From the NCBI GenBank assembly GCA_017960065.1, contig JAGCZK010000015.1:1-5577 (forward strand): DNA of 5,577 nt, written 5' to 3'. The DNA comes from Paludibacteraceae bacterium. GTDB lineage: Bacteria; Bacteroidota; Bacteroidia; Bacteroidales; Paludibacteraceae. This document shows positions 1-5,577 of the stretch, piece after piece (the stretch's first letter is position 1; each line of letters begins with the position of its first letter). The notes below the pieces were generated by a model that made no database searches, was not told the DNA's origin, and worked only from the letters and a program-made list of their open reading frames with translations. Both the position numbers and the translations under genes were made by a program.

Positions 1-181
1 GAGAAATGTCAAACCACTGACAGATGCATGACCATAGTAGATGTCCGCTTGGTATGTGTATATTCTTCCTCCGCTGGAGAAGAAAAGCATATCGGCGTGG
101 ACTCCTTTGTCGCTTGTTCTTCAGTGAAGGCTTCTCAGGGCATCGAAACGTGGAATCTGCAACAAGAGTCCACGTTTTTTT
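1..181 (+). ncRNA. Structured small RNA resembling 6S RNA, 5' end outside the window
   Basis: No convincing reading frame covers this stretch, but it folds well by eye. GAGAA (1-5) pairs with TTCTC (132-136), and CACTGA (15-20) pairs with TCAGTG (121-126). These leave two facing unpaired strands (about 21-45 and 98-120) around a long apical hairpin. In that hairpin 46-57 pairs with 87-97 (12 positions including G-U pairs and one bulged T), then 63-67 with 80-84, then 69-72 with 76-79, closed by a GCT loop. A closing stem, a large central bubble and an apical stem, followed by a terminator, is the 6S RNA plan; 6S RNA binds the RNA polymerase holoenzyme as a promoter mimic. Bacteroidales carry a conserved RNA motif of this kind (Bacteroidales-1). 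The assignment rests on architecture, not on recognised sequence. The closing stem probably continues upstream of base 1. A long untranslated leader or another small RNA remains possible. Confidence 0.5.
146..181 (+). terminator. Intrinsic terminator of the upstream small RNA
   Basis: AAACGTGGA (146-154) pairs with TCCACGTTT (169-177) across a 14-base loop, and a run of seven T (175-181) follows the core stem. This is a rho-independent terminator layout and marks the 3' end of the structured RNA. The 3' arm can also pair with an earlier segment (96-104 with 166-174), so the terminator helix competes with a long-range helix. Confidence 0.65.
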
Positions 182-204
182 GTGAGTATTGGTAACCGCT
201 TGTG

Positions 205-236
205 TTGTCGCAAATGAAAAAGGCACTTTATTATTA
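205..236 (+). promoter_or_regulatory. Weak candidate promoter for the small secreted-protein gene
   Basis: TTG at 205-207 and TATTATTA at 229-236, 21 bases apart, loosely fit the Bacteroidota TTTG / TAnnTTTG pattern. The second box lacks the usual TTTG end, so the match is poor. It is proposed because the gene follows a terminator and must have its own start. The region also holds two perfect AT palindromes, ATTATTAATAAT (230-241) and TTTAATTAAA (241-250), and the A-rich tract before the ATG that stands in for a Shine-Dalgarno sequence in this phylum. Confidence 0.25.
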
Positions 237-261
237 ATAATTTAATTAAAAAACTAAAATT

Positions 262-855
262 ATGAGAAAATTAATTCTTGTGGCGCTGACAGTTTTTTGT
301 GGCGTTTGTTCTGCCTTCGGCGGAAATCGTTATGAGTTTAAGAATTTTGTCCTGAACGAAAACGAGCAAGTGGTGGTTGTCAGAAAGGCCAAGACTTCCT
401 TGAGCCTGGACCAGGTGGTGAAAAGGGTGGAGCAGTATCTGATTTCGGACGACGGGAAAATGATCTTGATCGATTCCCTTTCGACGGATACCCAGCGGGT
501 GTATGACGCCTGTTTTCAAACGGCGCTTTATTACAATCCGTTTTCGGGAGCTACGCAACGACTGTTGGGCTTTTATATGAAAATTTCGGTCGAGAATGGC
601 GAAGCTACGATTATGTTGTACTCGTTGTTGGTTCATGAGTCCTATGTCGGTTGGACCAAGAAAAGCAATCGTACCTACATTGCAGACCGACTGTTGGTTT
701 ATCGCGACAATCTGCCGATCGAAAAGGACAAGGCCTTTAGCAAAGCCCAACGCAAGGAGGCCGAGGACTTGCTTGATGACATTGAACACGATTTGAAAGG
801 AAGCGATGAGGAGCTGACCAAACGGCTCGATCGTTTGATGATGTTTGTCAAGTAG
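262..855 (+). CDS. Small exported protein of unknown function (possibly DUF4468-like)
   Basis: The product is 197 residues. Residues 1-18 look like a type I signal peptide: MRK, a hydrophobic core (LILVALTVF), then a possible cleavage after CSA at residue 18. The two cysteines (13 and 16) are not in a proper lipobox, so a soluble periplasmic or outer-surface protein is more likely than a lipoprotein. Residues about 23-135 alternate beta-like strands and a helix (SLSLDQVVKRVEQYL, then LLGFYMKISVENGEATIMLYSLLVH). That pattern reminds me of the Bacteroidota DUF4468 / TBP-like-fold proteins, but I see no decisive motif. Residues about 150-197 are highly charged and helical (KAFSKAQRKEAEDLLDDIEHDL onward). 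The ATG follows an A-rich leader with no Shine-Dalgarno, normal for the phylum. The gene stands alone, between a terminator upstream and a bidirectional terminator downstream. Function is not known; confidence that it is a real gene is high. Confidence 0.8.
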   Translation: MRKLILVALTVFCGVCSAFGGNRYEFKNFVLNENEQVVVVRKAKTSLSLDQVVKRVEQYLISDDGKMILIDSLSTDTQRVYDACFQTALYYNPFSGATQRLLGFYMKISVENGEATIMLYSLLVHESYVGWTKKSNRTYIADRLLVYRDNLPIEKDKAFSKAQRKEAEDLLDDIEHDLKGSDEELTKRLDRLMMFVK

Positions 856-873
856 GCGGGAATCAGATTCTGT

Positions 874-911
874 AAAAAAAACGCTGGTAGTCGATGACTA
901 TCAGCGTTTTT
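874..911. terminator. Probable bidirectional terminator between the secreted-protein gene and tRNA-Leu
   Basis: AAAAACGCTGGTAGTC (877-892) and GACTATCAGCGTTTTT (896-911) form a near-perfect inverted repeat around the 3-base loop GAT. Read on the plus strand, the stem contains one G-U pair and ends in five T, 19 bases after the stop codon at 855. Read on the minus strand, it has one A-C mismatch and ends in eight T, directly after the tRNA CCA end. It therefore probably ends both convergent transcripts. Confidence 0.8.
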
Positions 912-997
912 GGTACCCAGACCCGGGGTCGAACCGGGATGGAAGTGAATCCACTGGTGTTTGAGACCAGCGCGTCTACCGATTCCGCCATCTGGGC
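911..997 (-). tRNA. tRNA-Leu (anticodon CAA)
   Basis: On the minus strand this is an 87-base class II cloverleaf. The acceptor arms GCCCAGA and TCTGGGT pair with a G-U at the first pair. The D arm contains GGTAGA. The anticodon stem CTGGT/ACCAG carries the loop CTCAAAC, so the anticodon is CAA (plus-strand bases 961-963), reading the leucine codon UUG. The long variable arm TGGA-TTCAC-TTCCA is the class II mark expected of leucine, serine and bacterial tyrosine tRNAs. The T arm is CCCGG-TTCGACC-CCGGG. The discriminator is A and the CCA end is encoded (911-913). A terminator abuts the 3' end, and a strong promoter lies about 25 bases upstream, so it appears to be a single-gene transcript. Confidence 0.96.
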
Positions 998-1022
998 AAT
1001 GGCTTGTTTGCGTTTGCGGGTG

Positions 1023-1051
1023 CAAAGATAGGAAAACTTTTTTAATGCAAA
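1023..1051 (-). promoter_or_regulatory. Bacteroidota-type promoter for tRNA-Leu
   Basis: On the minus strand TATCTTTG (1030-1023) matches the -7 consensus TAnnTTTG exactly. A TTTG (1051-1048) lies 17 bases upstream in the -33 role, slightly closer than usual. Transcription should begin near 1016-1018, giving a leader of about 20 bases before the mature tRNA 5' end at 997. Confidence 0.75.
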
Positions 1052-1054
1052 AAA

Positions 1055-1085
1055 TTTTTTTATAGAGTTTCTTTCTTTATTTTTG
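1055..1085 (+). promoter_or_regulatory. Bacteroidota-type promoter for the guanylyltransferase operon
   Basis: TATTTTTG (1078-1085) matches the -7 consensus TAnnTTTG exactly. A T-run beginning at 1055 sits at the right distance (19 bases) for a -33 element but lacks the G of TTTG. Transcription is expected to start near 1090, about 20 bases before the ATG at 1111. The short leader has no Shine-Dalgarno. A 14-base inverted repeat, GTAAAA-AA-TTTTAC (1085-1098), covers the predicted start point. Confidence 0.65.
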
Positions 1086-1110
1086 TAAAAAATTTTACGA
1101 GCAACACTCT

Positions 1111-2193
1111 ATGGATAAGAATCGTTATTGCGTGATTATGGCAGGTGGGGCAGGCAGCCGTTTTTGGCCGTTTAGCCGAAGCAGCCGCCCCAAGCAGTTC
1201 CTTGACTTCATGGGTACCGGCAGCTCGCTGCTGCAAATGACCTTCGCCCGCTTCGCCCGCATCATTCCGAAAGAGAACATTTTGGTGGTCACCAACAAAA
1301 TGTACCGCGACATGGTACTGGAGCAATTGCCCGAACTGAAATATGACCAGGTGCTGGCCGAGCCTTGCCGCCGCAATACGGCGCCCTGCATCGCCTACGC
1401 CGCCACCCGCATTGCCGCCATCAACCCCAACGCCACGATGGTGGTGGCTCCGGCCGACCATCTCATCACCAAGGAAAACGAGTTTTTGGAGGCGATTACC
1501 AAGGGCCTCGACTTTGTCGGCAAGCAGCCGGTGCTGCTGACATTGGGCATCAAACCCAACCGCCCCGAAACCGGATACGGCTACATTCAGGCCGGTACCG
1601 AATCGAAAGGCGAGTTCAAGCGCGTCAAAACCTTTACCGAAAAGCCCAATGCCGAATTGGCCAAAATCTTCATGGAAAGCGGCGAATTCTTCTGGAATGC
1701 CGGCGTCTTTATGTGGAGTGTCGCCTCGATTCTGAAAGCCTTCGACGACTTCCTGCCCGACATCGCCGCCAAATTTTTGCCAGGCCGCGTGCTGTTCGGA
1801 ACGCCCGACGAGGAGGCCTTTATCAACGAAAATTTCCCTTCGTGCCAGAATATCTCGATCGACTACGGCATCATGGAGCATGCCAAACAAGTGTATGTGC
1901 TCTGTGGCGATTACGGCTGGTCGGATTTGGGTACCTGGGGCTCGCTGTATGATTTGTCCGAAAAAGACGCGTCGGGCAACGTCCACCTCAAATGCCGGAT
2001 GCTGTCGTACGACTGCAGCGACAACATCGTGGTGCTGCCAGAAGGCAAGCTGGCCGTGCTGCAGGATTTGAACGGCTACATTGTGGACGAATCCGACAAT
2101 GCCCTGCTCATCTGCCGCAAGGAAGAGGAACAGCGCATCCGTCAGTTTGTCAACGATGTGAGCATGATGCCCGACAACGAACCCTTTATTTAA
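1111..2193 (+). CDS. manC: Mannose-1-phosphate guanylyltransferase (GDP-mannose pyrophosphorylase)
   Basis: This cytoplasmic enzyme makes GDP-mannose and pyrophosphate from GTP and mannose-1-phosphate, the precursor of mannose and fucose residues in surface glycans. The 360-residue product opens with the nucleotidyltransferase signature: AGGAGSRFWPFSR at 11-23 and PKQFL at 27-31. It continues with EPCRRNTAP (84-92), the APADH metal/sugar-phosphate site (113-117), PNRPETGYGYI (149-159), FTEKP (175-179), WNAGVFMW (195-202), SIDYGIMEH (249-257) and DYGWSDLGTW (267-276). The length fits the monofunctional short form; the C-terminal phosphomannose isomerase domain of the roughly 470-residue bifunctional enzymes is absent. 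The ATG at 1111 lies about 25 bases after a perfect -7 box and directly before the signature, so the start is secure. It is the first gene of a tight run; the next start is two bases after its stop. The symbol manC follows the family; some Bacteroidota annotations call it manB or rfbM. Confidence 0.93.
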   Translation: MDKNRYCVIMAGGAGSRFWPFSRSSRPKQFLDFMGTGSSLLQMTFARFARIIPKENILVVTNKMYRDMVLEQLPELKYDQVLAEPCRRNTAPCIAYAATRIAAINPNATMVVAPADHLITKENEFLEAITKGLDFVGKQPVLLTLGIKPNRPETGYGYIQAGTESKGEFKRVKTFTEKPNAELAKIFMESGEFFWNAGVFMWSVASILKAFDDFLPDIAAKFLPGRVLFGTPDEEAFINENFPSCQNISIDYGIMEHAKQVYVLCGDYGWSDLGTWGSLYDLSEKDASGNVHLKCRMLSYDCSDNIVVLPEGKLAVLQDLNGYIVDESDNALLICRKEEEQRIRQFVNDVSMMPDNEPFI

Positions 2194-2195
2194 GC

Positions 2196-3005
2196 ATGGA
2201 ACAGACGATACCCTCCTATACCGACGAGCAGATGGTGCTGCGTACCGAGCACTTGTTCAAGACATACGGCAAGCGTACGGTGGTGAAGGACGTGTCTATC
2301 AATGTCCGTCAGGGCGAGATTGTGGGCTTGTTGGGTCCCAACGGAGCCGGCAAAACCACCACCTTCTACATGACGACCGGTCTGGTGCAGCCCGACAGCG
2401 GCAAAATCTTCCTCAACGATACCGATATCTCGAAATACCCGGTGTTCCGCCGCGCCAAGAGCGGTATCGGCTACTTGGCCCAGGAAGCCTCCGTGTTCCG
2501 GACCATGTCGGTCGAAAACAACATCCGTTCGGTGTTGGAAATGACCGGGTTCTCCAAAGAATACCAAAAGGAAAAACTCGAGTCGCTCATCGAAGAGTTC
2601 CACCTGACCAAGGTGCGCAAGAGTTTGGGCATCCAGCTTTCGGGTGGTGAGCGCCGCCGTTGCGAAATCGCGCGCTGCCTGGCCATCGAACCCAAGTTCA
2701 TCATGCTCGACGAGCCGTTCGCCGGGGTGGATCCGATTGCCGTCGAAGACATCCAGACCATTGTCGCCAAACTCAAAGACAAGAATATCGGTATCCTGAT
2801 TACCGACCACAACGTGCACGAAACCCTGAGTATCACCGACCGCGCCTACATGTTGTTCGAAGGGCAGATCATGTTTCAGGGAACGGCCGAAGAATTGGCC
2901 GCCAACCCCATTGTGCGCGAGAAATACCTGGGCTCCAACTTCGAATTGCGCAAGGTCGGCGGCGGTTACGATTCGGCTTCCGCCAACGAAACCGTTTCAG
3001 AATAA
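2196..3005 (+). CDS. lptB: LptB-type ABC transporter ATPase (lipopolysaccharide export)
   Basis: This is a cytoplasmic ATPase that, as a dimer with LptF and LptG, drives extraction of lipopolysaccharide from the inner membrane into the Lpt bridge. All ABC motifs are present in the 269 residues: Walker A GPNGAGKTT (47-55), Q-loop glutamine 96 within GIGYLAQEASVF, signature LSGGE (148-152) followed by RRR, Walker B IMLDEP (169-174), D-loop GVDP (177-180) and switch histidine 205 (ITDHNVHE). The LAQEASVFR stretch after the Q-loop and the DPIAVEDIQ segment are characteristic of LptB rather than of other ABC ATPases. I chose the ATG at 2196, two bases after the previous stop. The ATG at 2232 (residue 13, MVLRTEHL) is a credible alternative, because many relatives begin there. 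The C-terminus runs about 20 residues past the conserved core with a low-complexity tail. The partner permeases are not in this window, which is usual for lptB in this phylum. Confidence 0.9.
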   Translation: MEQTIPSYTDEQMVLRTEHLFKTYGKRTVVKDVSINVRQGEIVGLLGPNGAGKTTTFYMTTGLVQPDSGKIFLNDTDISKYPVFRRAKSGIGYLAQEASVFRTMSVENNIRSVLEMTGFSKEYQKEKLESLIEEFHLTKVRKSLGIQLSGGERRRCEIARCLAIEPKFIMLDEPFAGVDPIAVEDIQTIVAKLKDKNIGILITDHNVHETLSITDRAYMLFEGQIMFQGTAEELAANPIVREKYLGSNFELRKVGGGYDSASANETVSE

Positions 3006-3011
3006 TTTGGC

Positions 3012-4388
3012 ATGGATGTGATAATCAGCAGTTTGCAACACGCTATCTCGGCTGCCTCCGGATTTCTGTGGGGATTGCCGATGATGGTATTGCTGCTGGG
3101 CACCCACTTGTACACCACGATCCGCACCCGGGGCATTCAGCGCAAGCTGGGCTTGGGGCTGCGCATGTCGGTGGCCAAATCCAAAAAGTCATCGGGCGAA
3201 ATCAGTAATTTCGGCGCATTGTCGATTGCTCTGGCCGCCACCATGGGGACCGGCAACATCATCGGTGTCGGGACGGCGGTGGCATTGGGCGGACCGGGAG
3301 CGGTCTTTTGGTGCTGGATTACCGGCGTGCTCGGAATGGCGACCAAATACGCCGAGTCGCTGTTGGCGGTCAAGTACCGCGTGCGTCTGACCGATGGAAG
3401 CTTGGTCGGCGGTGCCATGGTGGTGCTCGACCGGGTGCTGCACCGGCATTGGCTGGCCGTGTTCTTTTGTGTGGCAACGGTTTGTGCCGCCTTCGGTATC
3501 GGCAATATGAACCAGTCCAATTCGGTGTCGCTGTTGATGCAGCAGAGTTTCGGTCTGCCCCAATGGGTGACGGGTGTGACGATGGCCTTGCTGGTGGGGG
3601 CGGTGGTTTTTGGCGGTTTGAAAGTGCTATCGCGCAGTTGCGAAGTGTTGGTGCCCTTTATGGCGGCGTTCTATATCATCGGCTGTCTGTTGCTGCTGGT
3701 GTTCAATTTTCGGTTTGTCGATGAGGCCGTGCATGCGATTTTGGTGTCGGCCTTTACCGGAGAGGCGGTGGGTGGCGGCCTGGTGGGCGGCGGTTTGATG
3801 CTGACCATGCGCTACGGGCTGGCTCGGGGCATGTTCTCCAACGAAGCCGGCATGGGTTCCACCCCGATTATTTCGGCGGCAGCCCAAACCGAAAATGCGG
3901 TGAAACAGGCGCTTGTCGCCACTACGGCTGTCTTTTGGGACACGGTGGTGGTTTGCGCGCTGACCGGGCTGGTGGTGGTCACCAGTGTGATGGCCTATCC
4001 GGATATCGATTATTCGCAAGGGGCGGTACTGACCAATCTGGCCTTTTCGAAATTGCACCCGATGGGCGGTTGGATGCTGACCGTGGCCCTGCTTATATTC
4101 TCCTTTTCCACCATTTTGGGCTGGTCGTATTACGCCGAGCGTTGTCTGGCCTATCTGCGAGTCGGCAAATGGCTGATAGCCTTCCGCATGATATGGCTGA
4201 TGGCCATCTTTGTCGGAGCGGTTGCCCATTTGCAGTCGGTGTGGGATTTTGCCGATCTGGCCAATGCGCTGATGGCGATTCCCAACATTGTGGTGGTGTT
4301 ACTGCTGTCGGGGGTGGTGGCGCGCGACACCGCGCGTTATTCCTCGCGTGAGCATATCAACGACATAGACGACGAAATGCAACAGTGA
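3012..4388 (+). CDS. Sodium:alanine/glycine symporter, AGCS family
   Basis: This inner-membrane carrier would take up alanine or glycine with sodium (or protons). The 458-residue product has about eleven hydrophobic segments, the first near residues 17-37. The AGCS hallmarks are clear: SNFGALSIALAATMGTGNIIGVGTA (65-89, with TGN at 80-82 in the substrate/ion region), GGPGAVFWCW (93-102), GMATKYAESLLAVKYR (108-123), IGNMNQSNSV in the middle, and GLARGMFSNEAGMGSTP (269-285), the most diagnostic block of the family. The length is normal. The C-terminus is short, hydrophilic and acidic (HINDIDDEMQQ), facing the cytoplasm by family topology. The ATG lies six bases after the lptB stop, and the stop codon overlaps the mnmE start (TGATG), so translational coupling is likely. 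The exact substrate cannot be told from sequence. A role linking amino-acid uptake to the envelope genes upstream would be speculation. Confidence 0.92.
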   Translation: MDVIISSLQHAISAASGFLWGLPMMVLLLGTHLYTTIRTRGIQRKLGLGLRMSVAKSKKSSGEISNFGALSIALAATMGTGNIIGVGTAVALGGPGAVFWCWITGVLGMATKYAESLLAVKYRVRLTDGSLVGGAMVVLDRVLHRHWLAVFFCVATVCAAFGIGNMNQSNSVSLLMQQSFGLPQWVTGVTMALLVGAVVFGGLKVLSRSCEVLVPFMAAFYIIGCLLLLVFNFRFVDEAVHAILVSAFTGEAVGGGLVGGGLMLTMRYGLARGMFSNEAGMGSTPIISAAAQTENAVKQALVATTAVFWDTVVVCALTGLVVVTSVMAYPDIDYSQGAVLTNLAFSKLHPMGGWMLTVALLIFSFSTILGWSYYAERCLAYLRVGKWLIAFRMIWLMAIFVGAVAHLQSVWDFADLANALMAIPNIVVVLLLSGVVARDTARYSSREHINDIDDEMQQ

Positions 4389-5577
4389 TGACAAATTCCT
4401 TGGATACGATATGTGCGGTTTCGACGGCTCCCGGAGTGGGGGGCATCGCGGTTGTCCGGGTGTCGGGCAGCCAGGCCTTGCCGATATGTGAGAGCCTGCT
4501 TTCGCTTAAGCGGCAGCCGCTTTCGCAAGTTGGCTCGCACACGGCGCATTGCTGTCAGGTGCGCGACGGGGAGCGTGTGGTCGATGAGGCCGTGTGTACG
4601 GTGTTTCGGGCCCCGCGCAGCTTTACGGGCGAGGACACGGTCGAAATCGCCTGCCACGGCTCGCGCTATATCCAACAGGAGGTGCTGCGTCTGCTCTTGC
4701 AAAACGGTTGCCGCATGGCCAGCGGCGGCGAGTTTACCAAGCGCGCTTTCTTGAACGGCAAGATGGACTTGGCCGAAGCCGAGGCCGTGGCCGACCTGAT
4801 TGCGTCGGAATCGGCGGCTGCGCACCGCCTGGCGCTCAATCAGATGCGGGGCGGCTTTTCGGAAGAGTTGCGCCAGCTGCGCGGCCGCCTGCTCGAACTG
4901 ACTTCGCTGTTGGAACTCGAACTCGATTTCAGCGAAGAGGATGTGGAGTTTGCCGACCGCAGCCAGCTCCACGCATTGTGTGAGCAAATTGCCGCCAAAA
5001 TCCAAACGCTCAGCTGTTCGTTCAAGTTGGGCAATGCGCTCAAAAACGGCATTCCGGTAGCGATTGTCGGCGAAACCAATGCGGGCAAGTCCACGTTGCT
5101 CAACCGGCTGCTGGGCGAAGACAAGGCCATTGTCTCGGATATCCACGGCACAACGCGCGACACCATCGAAGACCAGGTGGTGATCGGGGGCGTGAATTTC
5201 CGTTTCATCGATACGGCAGGCATTCGCGAGACCGACGACCAAATCGAAAACATCGGGATCAAGCGCAGCTACGGGGCGATGGAGAAGGCTTCGATTGTGG
5301 TGTGGATGATTGATGCCCTGCAGGTGAGCGAACACATCGACTGGATGGCCGACCGCATTGTTCCGCGCTGCGAAGGGAAGAATCTGCTGATTGTCTTTAA
5401 TAAGGCCGAGTCGCTCTCGGCCGACGACCGTGCGGTACTTGACAAACTTTATGCCGACATTCCGGCCACCCGCTTGTTTCTATCGGCCAAGTTCGATGCC
5501 GATTTGGCTTCGCTGGAGGAGGAACTGCTGCGCCTTTCGGGAGTGGCAGAGCTCGAGCAGCACGAACTTTTGGTGAC
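4388..5577 (+). CDS. mnmE: tRNA uridine-5-carboxymethylaminomethyl modification GTPase MnmE, 3' end outside the window
   Basis: With MnmG, this GTPase builds the 5-carboxymethylaminomethyl group on wobble uridine 34 of certain tRNAs. The reading frame starts at the ATG overlapping the symporter stop and stays open to the window end (396 full codons of about 460). The N-terminal folate-binding domain shows DTICAVSTAPGVGGIAVVRVSG (6-27), SFTGEDTVEIACHG (78-91) and GEFTKRAFLNGKMDLAEAEAVADLI (114-138). The G domain follows: G1 GETNAGKST (228-236), G2 GTTRD (254-258), G3 DTAGIRE (275-281), G4 NKAE (338-341) and G5 SAK (366-368). G4 has Glu where the family normally has Asp. The C-terminal CxGK motif with the catalytic cysteine would lie beyond the window, so its presence is unverified. 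A long minus-strand open frame here (5335-4337) is only a shadow of this gene. Confidence 0.94.
   Translation, partial: MTNSLDTICAVSTAPGVGGIAVVRVSGSQALPICESLLSLKRQPLSQVGSHTAHCCQVRDGERVVDEAVCTVFRAPRSFTGEDTVEIACHGSRYIQQEVLRLLLQNGCRMASGGEFTKRAFLNGKMDLAEAEAVADLIASESAAAHRLALNQMRGGFSEELRQLRGRLLELTSLLELELDFSEEDVEFADRSQLHALCEQIAAKIQTLSCSFKLGNALKNGIPVAIVGETNAGKSTLLNRLLGEDKAIVSDIHGTTRDTIEDQVVIGGVNFRFIDTAGIRETDDQIENIGIKRSYGAMEKASIVVWMIDALQVSEHIDWMADRIVPRCEGKNLLIVFNKAESLSADDRAVLDKLYADIPATRLFLSAKFDADLASLEEELLRLSGVAELEQHELLV

Noticed and set aside
744..752. Shine-Dalgarno-like AAGGAGG inside the secreted-protein gene
   Set aside because: No suitable start codon with a credible frame follows it, and this phylum rarely uses Shine-Dalgarno sites. 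It arises from Arg-Lys-Glu codons.
1060..1986. Long minus-strand open frame of 308 codons opposite the guanylyltransferase gene
   Set aside because: The plus strand encodes a protein with every family motif in order. The antisense frame has a composition typical of GC-rich shadow frames and matches no family I recognise.
1992..2195. Possible longer LptB protein starting at 1992
   Set aside because: The extra 68 codons overlap the end of the guanylyltransferase in another frame and are rich in Arg and Gln, as out-of-frame translation usually is. The ABC domain begins after 2196.
3627..4229. Minus-strand frame of 200 codons within the symporter gene
   Set aside because: Rich in His, Gln and Arg with no domain pattern. 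It is the complement of hydrophobic symporter codons.
4337..5335. Minus-strand open frame of 332 codons opposite mnmE
   Set aside because: It lies almost wholly over the mnmE reading frame, which has intact folate-binding and G motifs. It is an antisense shadow.
1..5577. CRISPR array, insertion sequence, toxin-antitoxin or prophage genes
   Set aside because: No regularly spaced direct repeats, transposase motifs, terminal inverted repeats or phage-like genes were seen on either strand. The tRNA gene shows no attachment-site duplication within the window.

Overview
The window looks like a chromosomal segment of a Bacteroidota bacterium, probably order Bacteroidales. The evidence is: two perfect matches to the phylum-specific TAnnTTTG -7 promoter box; A/T-rich leaders without Shine-Dalgarno sequences; a MnmE G1 motif (GETNAGKST) of the kind I associate with this phylum; and a small secreted protein of a type common there. 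The protein-coding part from about 1110 onward is GC-rich with G/C-ending codons. The first 1.1 kb is visibly more AT-rich. I cannot name genus or species.

Layout. Positions 1-181 hold the 3' part of a structured non-coding RNA. It has a short closing stem, a large central bubble, a long apical hairpin and a 3' terminator, an architecture that resembles 6S RNA. Its 5' end lies outside the window. An AT-rich leader (182-261) precedes a 197-codon gene for a small exported protein of unknown function, possibly DUF4468-like. A terminator hairpin (874-911) with A and T tracts on either side could act in both directions. It separates this gene from a convergent tRNA-Leu(CAA) gene on the minus strand (997-911). 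The 113-bp gap 998-1110 carries divergent promoters, one for the tRNA (minus) and one for the following operon (plus).

The rest is one tightly packed plus-strand gene run with junctions of +2, +6 and -1 bases: mannose-1-phosphate guanylyltransferase (GDP-mannose supply), an LptB-type ABC ATPase (lipopolysaccharide export), an AGCS-family sodium:alanine/glycine symporter, and the tRNA-modification GTPase MnmE, which is cut by the window end after 396 codons. The first two fit an envelope theme (sugar nucleotide supply, then LPS transport). The symporter and MnmE are housekeeping passengers with no evident functional link.

I found no mobile element, CRISPR array or defence system. The points most worth a second look are the 6S-like RNA and its mutually exclusive 3' pairings, the NKAE instead of NKxD G4 motif in MnmE, the divergent promoter pair, and the unrecognised secreted protein.
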